Positions 41,683 through 52,525 of a DNA stretch of 64,000 nucleotides are shown here, piece by piece. Numbering within the stretch: position 1 is the stretch's first letter; each line of letters begins with the position of its first letter. The notes under the pieces are model-generated. The model saw nothing but the letters and a program-made list of their open reading frames with translations. It made no database searches and had not been told where the DNA came from. The position numbers and the translations under genes are program-made. The stretch is from Naumovozyma dairenensis CBS 421 (Eukaryota; Ascomycota; Saccharomycetes; Saccharomycetales; Saccharomycetaceae): contig NC_016484.1 of NCBI RefSeq assembly GCF_000227115.2, forward strand, positions 372,001 to 436,000. The letters run 5' to 3'.

Positions 41683-44448
41683 ATGACGTCTCTTTATGCC
41701 CCTACTACAACGGACGTCAGGCAAAGACTTCGACCATTTGGTTTCTTCTTTGAAAAGTCCTTAAAAGACTTAATTAAGGGGATTAGATCAAACAATGAGA
41801 CTCCTGAAAAATTGCATCAATTCTTATCTGAAGTTCTTACTGAATGTAGAAATGAAGCAAATTCTCCTGATATGACCTTGAAAACAAACGCAATTTTAAA
41901 ATTAACGTATTTGGAGATGTATGGTTTCGATATGTCATGGTGCAATTTCCACGTACTAGAAGTCATGAGTAGTAATAAGTTACAACAGAAACGTGTAGGT
42001 TATCTAGCTGCCTCGCAATCCTTTTATAAAGATAAAGATATCTTAATGTTAGCTACCAATTTATTGAAAAAGGATTTAAAATACTCAGGTAGTAATAATA
42101 GTGACGTCATTAAAGTGGGGATAGCACTAAATGGGCTATCTACTATTGTAACACCAAGTTTGGCAGCTGACATTGCTGATGATCTCTTTTCTATGTTGAA
42201 TAGTTCAAATCCATACATTAGAAAAAAGGCTATAACGGCTCTCTTCAAAGTGTTTCTACAATATCCAGAGGCATTAAGGGATAATTTTGATAAATTCGCA
42301 AGTAAATTAGAAGATGATGACACTTCTGTTGTATCAGCAACAGTCAGTGTTATTTGTGAATTGTCCAAGAAAAATCCTAAACCCTTTATTCAATTATCTC
42401 CAATCCTATACGAAATATTAATTAATATCGATAATAATTGGATTATAATTAGATTACTGAAATTATTTACCAACTTATCTCAAGTGGAACCAAAATTAAG
42501 GCCAAAACTTTTACCCAAAATTTTGGAATTAATGGAAGTGACAATGGCAACCTCAGTAATATATGAATCAATAAATTGTATTGTCAAAGGCTGCATGTTG
42601 CAGGATGATGATCATGAAACAGCCATGTTTTGTTTAGATAAATTACACTCATTTTGTGATTCACAAGATCCAAATCTTAGATATATTAGTTGTTGTTCTA
42701 GTTCTATAAAATTGGAAATCAACACATCTTTTATATCCCAATTTGATAAATTGATAATGAGGTTATTATTAGACATGGATGTTTCGATTAGATCAAAGGC
42801 TATAGAATTGCTAGATGGAATTGTCTCGCAAGAAAATACTGAAAGAAATTACAACTATTTAATGAGACAGTTTATTAACGAAGAAACAATCCAAACTGCC
42901 AATAATTCATTTTCGTACAGTGATCGTCAAGGAATCTCTATCATTATTCCTGAATCCTATAAACAAAAGTTGGTGAAAACAATTATTCAACTTTGTTCTA
43001 TGGAAAATTATTCAAACATCATAGATTTCGGCTGGTTCACGATGGTACTCAGTGATTTAGCCACTATCTCGATTGATTTATCAAATGAAGACTTGGGAGT
43101 CGAAATTGGAAGACAGTTTAGAAATATTATGGTAAAAGTGCCTAGCCTCAGAGAATTGTCTATGAGAACAATCATTAATATAACATCCAATGAAGATATC
43201 CGTTTAGGCCTATCATCTATTTTAAAGGACTGTTTCTGGTGTATTGGTGAATTTTCAAACTTCATTGCGAATGGTGATACGCTTATCCAACTAATCTTGA
43301 AGAATATTTACTCATACCCACCTGATGTACAGCAAATTATAATACCTGCTTTACTTAAAATATTAGGAACTTGGTGCCAAAATGAAACAAATCCTATTGA
43401 CGTACGGGATGTTAAATTAATTTTGAAACAATTAATAGAATATTTCGAAAGCTCATCTTATTCAAGGTATTTTGAGCTACAAGAAAGAAGTGTAGAAGCT
43501 TTAGAATTTTTAAAATTAAGTGTAGATTCAATGGAATCTGATGACCATGGATTACCTCTGTTATTATCCGATGTGCTCCCTAGTATGTTCAAAGAATATG
43601 AATTAAAACCTTTGGCATATGGTACGCAAAGACAGGTACAATACAACGAAATTATAGATCTAGAGACTCCTTTTTTAACGGATGCGGGATTAAGGTCTAT
43701 TTCGGAAAATGTTAAATACGACTATACAGAAGATTCTAATTCTCTCTTCTCTGATCTGGATACAGATGAAAACTCTCCTGAAGAATTAGAGTCCTCGTTG
43801 AATGAAGAATACCCTCAATCAGGAGTAAACGACCTTAGTAGGCAAGAAAAAAAGGAACAGTTATCTAACCCATATTACCTGAACAAGTTAAAGAATGAAA
43901 AGAATATCCACGATAATGATTTATTAAATATAAGTGATGAAACAATACATAGTCCAGAATCTCTCTCAGCTAAGATAAAACTAGTCAATAAAGATCAAGA
44001 GCAATCGCCTTCGCCGAATAGTTCTTCCAGAAAAATAGGGCGAAATCTAATCCCGGTAACTGTGTTGGCAGATGAAGTTATAAACACAAATGGTTCTACA
44101 AGGCAAACACTCGCATCAAAGGAAAATACTTTTCATCCAGCACATTCTAAAGGTAAAATTAATTTCAATATACCTTCAAAATTAGAAAGTTTTGATTTTT
44201 CCTCTTCTACCAACATTCACAGCACTGTCGATATCGACGATAGAGTTGTCGATGATAATGACACCTTGGAGCTGGAGAAGCTAAGAAATAAATTTACTGA
44301 GGCCTCTGGAGAAGAAGTACCTGAAGAGGTGGTGATAATAAAGAAGAAAAAGAAGAAGAATAAAGAGCACAGAAAGTCTAAAAGTAAAAATCAAGAAAAA
44401 TCAAGAAAGAAGAAACTAGAAAGCAAGTCCTTTTTGGATGACGATTAG
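41683..44448 (+). CDS. APL5: Apl5, delta-adaptin subunit of the AP-3 complex
   Basis: The 921-residue protein (S. cerevisiae 932) is the large delta subunit of AP-3, which sorts cargo such as alkaline phosphatase from Golgi to vacuole. It begins MTSLYAPTTTDVRQRLRPFG, very like the S. cerevisiae start. The adaptin helical-repeat trunk fills about 20-650, with typical blocks such as EMSWCNFHVLEVMSS-like MSWCNFHVLEVMSS, KRVGYLAASQSF and IRKKAITALFKVFLQYPEALRDNF. After about 680 comes an acidic hinge. The C-terminus is a basic KKKKKKNKEHRKSKSK-like tail, as in S. cerevisiae. Its position next to DDC1 matches YPL195W-YPL194W. Confidence 0.95.
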   Translation: MTSLYAPTTTDVRQRLRPFGFFFEKSLKDLIKGIRSNNETPEKLHQFLSEVLTECRNEANSPDMTLKTNAILKLTYLEMYGFDMSWCNFHVLEVMSSNKLQQKRVGYLAASQSFYKDKDILMLATNLLKKDLKYSGSNNSDVIKVGIALNGLSTIVTPSLAADIADDLFSMLNSSNPYIRKKAITALFKVFLQYPEALRDNFDKFASKLEDDDTSVVSATVSVICELSKKNPKPFIQLSPILYEILINIDNNWIIIRLLKLFTNLSQVEPKLRPKLLPKILELMEVTMATSVIYESINCIVKGCMLQDDDHETAMFCLDKLHSFCDSQDPNLRYISCCSSSIKLEINTSFISQFDKLIMRLLLDMDVSIRSKAIELLDGIVSQENTERNYNYLMRQFINEETIQTANNSFSYSDRQGISIIIPESYKQKLVKTIIQLCSMENYSNIIDFGWFTMVLSDLATISIDLSNEDLGVEIGRQFRNIMVKVPSLRELSMRTIINITSNEDIRLGLSSILKDCFWCIGEFSNFIANGDTLIQLILKNIYSYPPDVQQIIIPALLKILGTWCQNETNPIDVRDVKLILKQLIEYFESSSYSRYFELQERSVEALEFLKLSVDSMESDDHGLPLLLSDVLPSMFKEYELKPLAYGTQRQVQYNEIIDLETPFLTDAGLRSISENVKYDYTEDSNSLFSDLDTDENSPEELESSLNEEYPQSGVNDLSRQEKKEQLSNPYYLNKLKNEKNIHDNDLLNISDETIHSPESLSAKIKLVNKDQEQSPSPNSSSRKIGRNLIPVTVLADEVINTNGSTRQTLASKENTFHPAHSKGKINFNIPSKLESFDFSSSTNIHSTVDIDDRVVDDNDTLELEKLRNKFTEASGEEVPEEVVIIKKKKKKNKEHRKSKSKNQEKSRKKKLESKSFLDDD

Positions 44449-45027
44449 ATATAGCCACGTTGTAGGTTACATAATATATATAATATTGAGTTCACTCCCC
44501 TTTCTTTTTCGCCATCATTCTTTGAAGAATAGAACCGAAATACACAACGGTAATGTCTATAATAGCTTAGTGCCTTAGCGGCTTGTTGGTAAGATATACT
44601 TTACTGTTCTCCTGCCATTTCTTTCTACCATATATTTACTTCCCTTAAGAATTATTTTTCGTTAATGGTCTTCTCCAACGGCAATCTACAGAAGTAAGTT
44701 ACTGAACGTTACAGGTATGTCAAAATCAAATTTCTTGGAAGGCGTGCTAAGCGAACCAGTCGTTGTCGGAAGAGGTAACCCCAATCCGTTAACTAAGGAT
44801 TAATATACATATTTACGAAGAAAAATATTAAAAATGTAAATCTATAAAAGAAAAGAAATAGAGATGTAGACTAATCCAAATCATAATATAACGCTTGAAA
44901 TCTATCTTCAATTCCTAAAGCTGAACTAAAAGCCAAATTTTCTGAAAGTAGGAGCTCACAGAAAGGCAAAAATTTACTGTGTTAGTGTAGATTCAAGTCC
45001 CTTGAGTGAAGCGTACAGAACCCCAAT
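44449..45027. other. APL5-DDC1 spacer
   Basis: A 579-bp spacer with the APL5 3' region and the DDC1 promoter. No MCB (ACGCGT) or other clear cell-cycle site is visible, and there is no open frame or RNA gene. Confidence 0.4.
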
Positions 45028-46794
45028 ATGTCGTTTAAAGCAGTCATTACAAACCCAGAAAAACATGCCCTATGGTGCCGTATACTTTACGTTTTATCCA
45101 CAATTGATGAAGTTATCAAAATTACTATTTCTGATAAGGAACTGATTGCATGGTCTATCAACTCTACGGATACCACATTATGTCAAATTCACTTCTCACG
45201 GCAGTTCTTCGAGGAGTTCAATTTCGAGCCGAATGAAATAGTCTTTGGAGTTAATGGTCTTCAGTCAAAAAGAGACGTACAAGGTACTGATCAGAAACTT
45301 TATTCCTTCCAAATTAACGGTAGGCATTTAACTACCATATCCAAGAAGCCAGATAACGATTCGATCAGGAACTTCACAATTGTTCTTAACAACTCGAGCA
45401 GTTGCCCCGAAACACTAGTCGATAGGCTTCTGATACGTATGGAAATGGAGTCATTAATTGTTAAGGAATACTCACCACAGATAGATCCTATCCAGTTTGA
45501 CCCAATTATTATTGATCTGAAATATAAAAGTCGATTTTTGGACGTGTTTGGTACAACAGCGATAACGAGCAACGCAAATTCACAGTTAGACCCCCGATTA
45601 CTTGAGATATTTAGATCTATTCAACAAGAACTAGAGGCTTCTTTATTCAACGGGGAAATAGAATATGGGATACGCCAAAAAGATCAGTTGACCGAAGCTG
45701 ATGAAATTAACTATATTTGTTGTGACCGCATACTATTGAGCAACATTTTAGATAACGCTACAAATTCTATAACTGAGCTTAAATTGGAAATAAACCCAAA
45801 TAAATTGAACATGACAGGATTTACAAAGGCTATATATGGTAAAGATAATGATCTACTTCGAAATGCTATGAGTGTAACCAATACCATCAATACATTGGAT
45901 TTGGAGCATTCTTGTCTATTTACAGCTGTCAGTGGTGACCGAAAAAAAGTACAAGAATCTTCGAAGAGTATTATTTTCAAATTAAAGGATTTTAAAAGTT
46001 TTATGTCTATTTCCTCGAATAGCAAGTCATTACCAAATAATGCTGACATACTCAATCTTTGGTTCTGCCGACCAGGAGATCCTGTTCTATTCGAGATGAA
46101 GAAAATGGGCGTTCGAATGGAATTAGTACAAACTACTGATGGTATTCAAACCAATAATTTTGTCCAAGACCAGAATATCAGACAAGTTATTTCACCAAAG
46201 AAAGGAACTTTGCAACAAGAGACGAAAGAAATCAAGAAACAAGAGTATCCATTTCGTGACGAGGCGCCAGGTAAAAGCACAAGGGAAAAAAGAAAACTAT
46301 TAGATCCGAATGTAACAAAACCTTCGTTGCTTCACCCTAGCAATCCAACTCCGAAACAACTCAATATACCACCGAAGCGAGAATTATTCGTACAAGATAT
46401 ATCTCAGGGAAATGTCAAGAGAACTGCAGCCTGCTCTTTACGAGAGGAGGTAACCGGAAAACAGAATGTGAAATCGAGAAAATTGAGAGCGATGTTTGAA
46501 CCGCCATCCGAATATGATCCTCCCGTGAGCCAGAACGAACCTGTGGATGTACTGAGGAGAAGTCCAGATAGGAACATGCTAGCGGAGAGAAGTACCACTA
46601 CAATTGGGTGGGGGAAAACAGATTCTACCAAGGAATACGTCAATATAGATGCTCGAGATATGCTGAAAGATGAAAAAATCAAACTGTTACAGCATGACGT
46701 AACCGAATTGAAGAAACAATCATCCCAGGAAGGAAACCATATGTCTGAGTTTGGTCCGACACAAGTGACACAACCACGTGGGTTATTGGATTGA
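45028..46794 (+). CDS. DDC1: Ddc1, Rad9-type subunit of the 9-1-1 checkpoint clamp
   Basis: The 588-residue protein (S. cerevisiae 612) is the Rad9-like subunit that, with Mec3 and Rad17, forms the DNA-damage clamp and activates Mec1. The clamp fold fills about 1-385: ISDKELIAWSINSTDTTLCQ, YSFQINGRHLTTISKKPD, FLDVFGT and DEINYICCD correspond to S. cerevisiae blocks. The two tryptophans that activate Mec1 are conserved: Trp345 in LWFCRPGD and Trp528 in IGWGKT. The unstructured tail ends GPTQVTQPRGLLD, close to S. cerevisiae GLTQVEKPRGIFD, whose threonine is the Dpb11-binding phosphosite region. It lies 147 bp from the convergent NGR1-like gene, which is not its neighbour in S. cerevisiae. Confidence 0.95.
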   Translation: MSFKAVITNPEKHALWCRILYVLSTIDEVIKITISDKELIAWSINSTDTTLCQIHFSRQFFEEFNFEPNEIVFGVNGLQSKRDVQGTDQKLYSFQINGRHLTTISKKPDNDSIRNFTIVLNNSSSCPETLVDRLLIRMEMESLIVKEYSPQIDPIQFDPIIIDLKYKSRFLDVFGTTAITSNANSQLDPRLLEIFRSIQQELEASLFNGEIEYGIRQKDQLTEADEINYICCDRILLSNILDNATNSITELKLEINPNKLNMTGFTKAIYGKDNDLLRNAMSVTNTINTLDLEHSCLFTAVSGDRKKVQESSKSIIFKLKDFKSFMSISSNSKSLPNNADILNLWFCRPGDPVLFEMKKMGVRMELVQTTDGIQTNNFVQDQNIRQVISPKKGTLQQETKEIKKQEYPFRDEAPGKSTREKRKLLDPNVTKPSLLHPSNPTPKQLNIPPKRELFVQDISQGNVKRTAACSLREEVTGKQNVKSRKLRAMFEPPSEYDPPVSQNEPVDVLRRSPDRNMLAERSTTTIGWGKTDSTKEYVNIDARDMLKDEKIKLLQHDVTELKKQSSQEGNHMSEFGPTQVTQPRGLLD

Positions 46795-46940
46795 ATCTGT
46801 TCTCTACTTTCCATAGCGTTAGTCGACTTTATATTTAAAAATATTCTTACTTTGAATATATTAAGATACACCTATATCAATACATATGATAATACATATG
46901 ACAAAACATTGCGATAAATTATAAATAACTGAATGTTCTT

Positions 46941-48365
46941 CTACCCTCCTCTATTTCTGGGATTCTCGTCATGATAATGGGAACTTTTTACATTTCGGGC
47001 AGTTGTTACAGATTGCTGCTTTGCAGAGACCATACTTTTCTTTGAAATAGGAGTATAACTTGGGATACTATGATGCGTGCAGGACCGGGGGCAAACTTCA
47101 ATTGGGTAATTCGTCCAAGCGGCGGAACAATTAGAATAGTCTGGAAAAGTATACTTAAAGGGAGAATCGTATCCGCTGTTAAAACTTCTAGTTGTTCCTG
47201 ACGTTAAGTCAACAGTATTATTAAATGTCTTCCCCCATGATAACCTAATTGGGCACCCCCTAACCAGAAAACCATGCAGGCCTTTGATTGCTGCCTTTGC
47301 ATCGATCCTTCTTTTAAAAGTGACGAACCCACACTTCTTACCAAGTGGTATTTTGACATCCATGATTTCGCCAAACGGACGAAATAGTTCGTTTAACTCT
47401 TGCTCGCTAACATCTGTCGAAAGACCACCCACAAAAATCGTACTGTTCTTTGAATTGGATCCCAAACCTTGTCTTATATTCCCATTAGAACGAAGATTCC
47501 CAGTTACCACTGTTGATAAGGCTAATTGGGCAGTTTGTTCTTGGACGGCATTTAGATTATTTGTTAGTAAATCATTGGCTGTTTTTATTAAAGGAGGGAT
47601 ATTCTTTACAGGGGGAACATCGGTAGAGGAAGGAATCATATTGTCTCTGGGATTTGCAATGGCAACTTTTATATATTTATCTTGGAAGCAGATACCGTTC
47701 ATCTCTTCTGCTGCCAGTCGTCTTTCTTCGCAATTCGCAAAACATATAAAACCGAAACTATCAGACTTCCCCGGTATTGGTTCTGTCATCATACGTACTG
47801 TTTTCACGGATTTATAGCGGGATCGAAACAATAAGAGTAAGTCTGCCTCTCTTGTTATTGAGGATAAATTACCAACAAACAAAGGATACTCGGGACTTAA
47901 ACCATTTACTGTCGGCCATACCGCCCAATTCAATCTAAATACACTCAGTTGCGACGCATTTATGACAGAGTTCCTAGACCTAGAAAAAAAGTTTGGGAGA
48001 GGTAATCCATTCAAAGTTAAAGCCTCAGCTGCTTCCTGTTGGCTTTCAAATTCCACCAAACAATAGTTCGCCTGCTTGTGTTCACTTTTAATAGAATCTA
48101 CTGAGGCTGCCACTTTTTCTTGTTCCACATTAGCCATAATAGCTGTAGTATTATGGATATAGTTTTCCACATGCCCAGAATTACTGAAGGAGGGTAAACG
48201 ATCGTCTTGTACCTTGATAAGTTCAACAGAAACACTCCTATTTAAAAAATTCCACATTTCTTGGATCGTTATTTCATCAAAAGAAGAATGTAAATTACCC
48301 ATCCATAATGTTCTTGTTGGCTCCTTTATAGGCAGCTTTGGTGTCGATATATCTTGGTAAAACAT
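46941..48365 (-). CDS. NGR1: Ngr1-type RNA-binding protein with three RRM domains
   Basis: The first ATG of the frame, at 48363-48365, gives 474 residues; an eight-codon upstream extension has no ATG. Three RRMs are visible: RTLWMGNLHSSFDEITIQEMW starts RRM1 near residue 18, EYPLFVGNLSSITREADLLLLF starts RRM2 near 157, and STIFVGGLSTDVSEQELNELF starts RRM3 near 306. The linker LLIKTANDLLTNN between RRM2 and RRM3 is specific to Ngr1 rather than Nam8. Ngr1 promotes decay of certain mRNAs such as POR1 and represses growth. S. cerevisiae Ngr1 is 672 residues with a Gln/Asn-rich tail; the tail here is short (about 80 residues) and lacks those runs. MET8 and SDS24, its S. cerevisiae neighbours, lie further right in this window. 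Confidence 0.88.
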   Translation of the reverse strand: MFYQDISTPKLPIKEPTRTLWMGNLHSSFDEITIQEMWNFLNRSVSVELIKVQDDRLPSFSNSGHVENYIHNTTAIMANVEQEKVAASVDSIKSEHKQANYCLVEFESQQEAAEALTLNGLPLPNFFSRSRNSVINASQLSVFRLNWAVWPTVNGLSPEYPLFVGNLSSITREADLLLLFRSRYKSVKTVRMMTEPIPGKSDSFGFICFANCEERRLAAEEMNGICFQDKYIKVAIANPRDNMIPSSTDVPPVKNIPPLIKTANDLLTNNLNAVQEQTAQLALSTVVTGNLRSNGNIRQGLGSNSKNSTIFVGGLSTDVSEQELNELFRPFGEIMDVKIPLGKKCGFVTFKRRIDAKAAIKGLHGFLVRGCPIRLSWGKTFNNTVDLTSGTTRSFNSGYDSPFKYTFPDYSNCSAAWTNYPIEVCPRSCTHHSIPSYTPISKKSMVSAKQQSVTTARNVKSSHYHDENPRNRGG

Positions 48366-51180
48366 TGTTGCTCTGTCAGTAACCTTCAATAGATGTTTCT
48401 ACTGCAGGAAGTTTTCTTCTTCCTAAGAATGGTGATGTAAGAAGGAATAACGACAACTATTGATCTAAGAACGATAGATATCGACAGAATGAAGTAAGCC
48501 AAAATGTACCAAAAACCTCTTCAGGAAGAATTATACTTTTTTATAAATTGTAAATGTAGGTAACTATGATAGGAGAATCATGTAATTATTTATCGTTGGT
48601 GAAATTGGCCCATTGCAAAAGGATTTTTTTTTTGTCATATAACTCCATTTACACCCAGACGTTGGCACAAAAAAAGGGTTCCCAACTTCTTTTAGTACTG
48701 TGAAAAAAGTGTCACAGCGGCGACAACCGGTACAAGCTTACCCTATAACATGCCTCTATATTCACAATATCGTATGATTGCCAGCAACTGGCACAACCTA
48801 CATGTCCGGTTAATTTTTATGAAAGTTGAGTGCATTTCCAAGTAACCATAATATACATACAGGTGTAGATTCTACGTAGGAAGAACACGAAGCCCATATC
48901 GTTAGGTACTAATATTGCTCTAACCCAAAGTACTTCAGAACTCAAATAGCTCCATTAGTAATGATGAATAAGTAGAGGTGGAAACATTTGACGGAGTAGA
49001 ACTGTGTTTTAGATTATCTTTGGTCGTTTAAAGATATTTTTATAGCTTACTCAGCACAGTCAATGCCCTACTCACCTTATAAAAGCACTCAAAATTTTAA
49101 CTAATGGCAACGAGTACCATCCGAAACGGATTTTATTATTATTATCATTTTTTCCAAACATCTGGTACATCTCCTCCGTTATTCAACTCGATATCTCATG
49201 GCTTCATCCCACCCGTTTGTAATGAGTAAAATCCGTCATAAAAACCAATTACATAGACATTGAATCACTCAATACCTCTCTGAGATTACGATATGTTAAA
49301 GCCTCCAAACTGGCATTGATTCAATAAAGCAATTTGATTGAAGTTGTTTCCTTAGCGATCATATAAAATCTATGCCTTCTGTCTCGTCCAGGTTCAAGTG
49401 GAGGAACCCTTATCGGAGGGCCTTTCCATGTTCTAGAGTTTATGTAGAGCAGTGTCTGGTATTGAAATCAACCGTTAGCATTAAAAAGACCTAATAAGAA
49501 ATATCATCTAAGGCTCTTTCGATAAGTAGAAATCTGTCAAGTAAATGAAGCCTTAATCATAGACATTATCAATACAGAACCTGTAGTACTGCTGCTTTAA
49601 ACAACGTCCATTTGGTGGGCATCTGGTACAAAAGATTCCTCCTTAGCCGTAACCTCTTAAACTAATTATAATAGCTCTGATAATCCTCGGCAAAAAACAG
49701 TACAGATGAATATTGGATTAAGAAACAAAACTATTCAATACTGCAGTTTCACATGAAAAGGAACCTTAAAGTACGAACAGAAGTTGTCTGAAACATAACA
49801 CTTATGACAGTCAACAAGGTCCAACGCCTGTAACTATGAATCCAAGAAGAGAGTTATCATACTCTCGAATTATATTCTCTGGTAATTTTGTTTCACATCT
49901 TTACAGCAACAAGAAATTATGTTAGATTATGAAGCTTCAGAATGGTAGAACCCTATAACAACAGGGAGGAAGCTTTTGCATACAAGTTTTTGCAACTTAA
50001 TTTGTATAAAACTCAACCAGACAAACATATACGCCCAATATTTGAATAAGTCTCATAGCCATAAAGACATAGCTCCATACAGTGTAAAACCAGGTTTCTA
50101 TAGTTGCTTCCTCATTAGTTTGTTTCGTGCTTTTAGGTGTTACTGAGAAACGTCAATTACTTTCATGCTTTAAATCCGATATACTCTATTGTTAACGATT
50201 TTCTAGTTGAGAATACCTGATTTATTCCAGAAGCAGAAGAAGAAGCTGTATTGATAGGGCATTTGCTTGGATCCATTATTGCCACCGTACCTATCCTGGC
50301 CAATGCTTTGTAAGGCATCGTCTTCTTGTCGTGTTTATATAGCATAGTCTGATGCAATAAGTAAACTGCCCACTGGTTTGATCAAATGCTCACATAGAAG
50401 CGAAATGTTCAAAGATGGAATATACATGACTCTCGCAAACAATACTACTGTAGTGGTTCCTTCAACTGCGAGGTATTTGGTGTTAATAAGTATTTTTTAG
50501 CCATTTAACGAAAATTATCCTTAGTCAAGAGATGGCTTTAAGATAAGCACCAACATGTATACGATAATCAGAGCTGTACTCAAATGTAGCAACCTCTTCC
50601 ATCATAAAGTTCTCTGAAGGTTATTCGTGGAAAACTGAATGGCACTACTCTAGGCAAACTTCGTTAACTGCTTCTATAGTTTTATTGGTGCCCTCTTTTT
50701 AGTTGGAAAGGTTTTATTTATTGGACAAAATCTTTGTTAGCTGCAAGAGGAAAGCTTTATTATAGATTGTTTAGGGTACCTTCCCTAATCGATCCCCCCC
50801 TCCGCTCTTTATGGGCCGTTAATTGAAGACTAGGAACGGGCAGTACAAATTAACATCCAGCTGTTGAGGATGGTAAATCTAGCCAGATGTGTATTGTTAG
50901 GCGTAGCGTTTTAAGTTGGCCCACTTATAAAATCAGTCATATTCACATCCATTGCCAGCTCTCAAACGAATTTTATATGATTCTACGATGTAAAGCTAAG
51001 AGGTTAAGTTCCATGCGAGTCTCATTGACATGTTAGTAGTTGTTCGCTTCCTAACGCTACGACAGCTGCTCCCAGAAATCTATTCCCATCATTGCTAGTT
51101 ACTCCACTCTCTTGAAGAGCTTCTTCCAATCCCTCAGCAATAACAAAGTGTATCTGCTCAGGTTCTGCCGTAACCTAACA
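48366..51180. other. Gene-free stretch with decayed coding shreds on the minus strand
   Basis: No intact gene is seen over 2.8 kb. Minus-strand translations contain protein-like islands separated by stops and frame changes: a 50-residue island at 51022-51174 (with NRFLGAAVVALGSEQ), a 64-codon frame at 50163-50357 (MPYKALARIGTVAIMDPSK), one near 49558-49648 (FCTRCPPNGRCLKQQYYRF) and one near 49372-49445 (RTWKGPPIRVPPLEPGRD). They could be pieces of one decayed gene reading leftward, or of several. I do not recognise the family, and chance cannot be excluded. The far-left part holds the NGR1 promoter. Confidence 0.4.
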
Positions 51181-51443
51181 CGGTAATATTCATGATAGTT
51201 GAACTTCGTACACCATCAATGAGATGAATGATGCGCGTTGCTTCGAGAGAAGATGAGTATAGAAGTGTTTATAATTAATAACATTTTTAACTAACACTTA
51301 TAGTTAGTACTGCATAACAGTATATACAGTATGGATTAGATAGGAAGTGGAGAAAGTAATATTTACATTGACTCTCTTTATACTCGATGTCTTCCCCTAT
51401 TGTTCACAATACGCCTGTTGATGTAGGCAACGTGGCTCAACTG
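51180..51443 (+). mobile_element. LTR relic (copy E) at the 5' side of a copia-type element
   Basis: From about 51205 the sequence tracks the LTR seen at 52911-53217 (on the other strand) and 53756-54317: CGTACACC, CTTCGAGAGAAGATG, the ACACTTATAGTTAGTA block, the TATA-like region and CTTTATACTCGATGTCTTCC. It ends near GTGGCTCAAC at 51443. The left boundary is blurred and could lie between 51175 and 51205. The gag start codon is inside the LTR, as in Ty1. Confidence 0.75.
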
Positions 51444-52525
51444 GTTATGAGCCCATCGTTTTCAAGTCCTAATGCACTTACAATCAACTTAACAGACGTT
51501 TCTACAAGGTCTTCCAACTCAGATAATGTGGATCATTCTTCTTGAATAGCTATTTCTGACTCTGCCAACACCAGCTACCATGTTGCAACTTTTTCGACAC
51601 TTTCCTCAAGTCACTGGATCTTGGATACCAGATGTACTAGTGATATGCCCTTCATCGTTCTGCTTTCACTGAATCTCATACAGCTGTTCCTGGGTCACTC
51701 AAAAGAGCTGGGGGGTCAGTTGGGAGTAAGGACACGGTACTGTTGAACTTAATGGTACGACATTGAATTATCCACTCCTGATCTTCCACTCAATTTAATT
51801 TCCATTAGAAAGGCCATTCAGACCTCCAAAAAGAATTATCTTTCATTGACGAAAAAGTTGAAGTATCCAACGAAAACGATACGTTAGTTTTTAAGTAGTT
51901 CTGTGTGCGATAGCTGATATGTTGTTAATGATGGTGCAGACTCTAAATTAAATAAGAATAATTGACCAAAAGTGCTTTGGTATCACATCTCCAGTGGTTA
52001 AATGTATTAAAGCATACCAAAGCATCATTGGCTAGTTATTGTTTATTGCTAATGCAGGCCGCCCAGACATTGCCTTTCCGGTATCCTTCTTATCAAGATT
52101 CTTAAAAGACCCAAGAGAAGTACATATGGATGCTGCTACTAGGATCATGCGGTACTTATATACAACTAGAGATTATGGTATCAGATATAGGTCAAAATTA
52201 AAAAGGCAGCTGACTGTGTACACAGATGCCTCACAAGGTGCTGCATGGGACATGCCATTTTCCACAAGTGGTTATGCTACTTTCCTAGCTGGTGGTGCTA
52301 TAACATGGTGTTCAAGAAGAATTAGATCCACAATATGCTTATCTTCCACTGAGGCTGAATGCATAGCTGCAAGTGAAGCAGTATTAGAAATAATGTGGTT
52401 ATATAACCTCTTAGAACATATGGGATACCCACTCTCAGAGAACCTATTGGTGATAGATAATGAGCCTGCTATCAAACTAGCATCACATCCCATTCTGCAC
52501 TATCCAAAGCAAGGGTTTGAACTTT
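51387..52525 (+). pseudogene. Ty1/copia gag-pol relic, plus strand
   Basis: A 52-codon gag start (MSSPIVHNTPVDVGNVAQ) runs from the LTR to a stop at 51543-51545. Out of frame, a protease active-site remnant follows: SSHWILDTRCTSDMPF near 51606-51653, where the catalytic D-S/T-G triad has become D-T-R. Then comes TPDLPLNLISIRKAIQ (about 51776-51823), the usual segment after the protease. A degenerate LWHxRLGH-type pre-integrase motif (VLWYHISSG) is near 51974-52000. Most of integrase and reverse transcriptase is missing. From 52039 the reverse-transcriptase end and RNase H are open to 52542: GRPDIAFPVSFLSRF, then YTDASQ, the TKSQ-like STICLSSTEAE block and DNEPAIKLA. The open frame leaves the RNase H sequence near 52520, where an opposite element begins. 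Confidence 0.88.

Noticed and set aside
44560..45005. tRNA-like words (GCGGCTTGTTGGTAAGAT, GATTCAAGTCC)
   Set aside because: They do not form a tRNA-length A-box/B-box pair with an acceptor stem. No other GGTTCGA-type B box outside coding sequence was found in the window.
47284..47817. 177-codon plus-strand frame antisense to the NGR1-like gene
   Set aside because: It lies entirely within RRM-coding sequence whose minus-strand product is clearly conserved.
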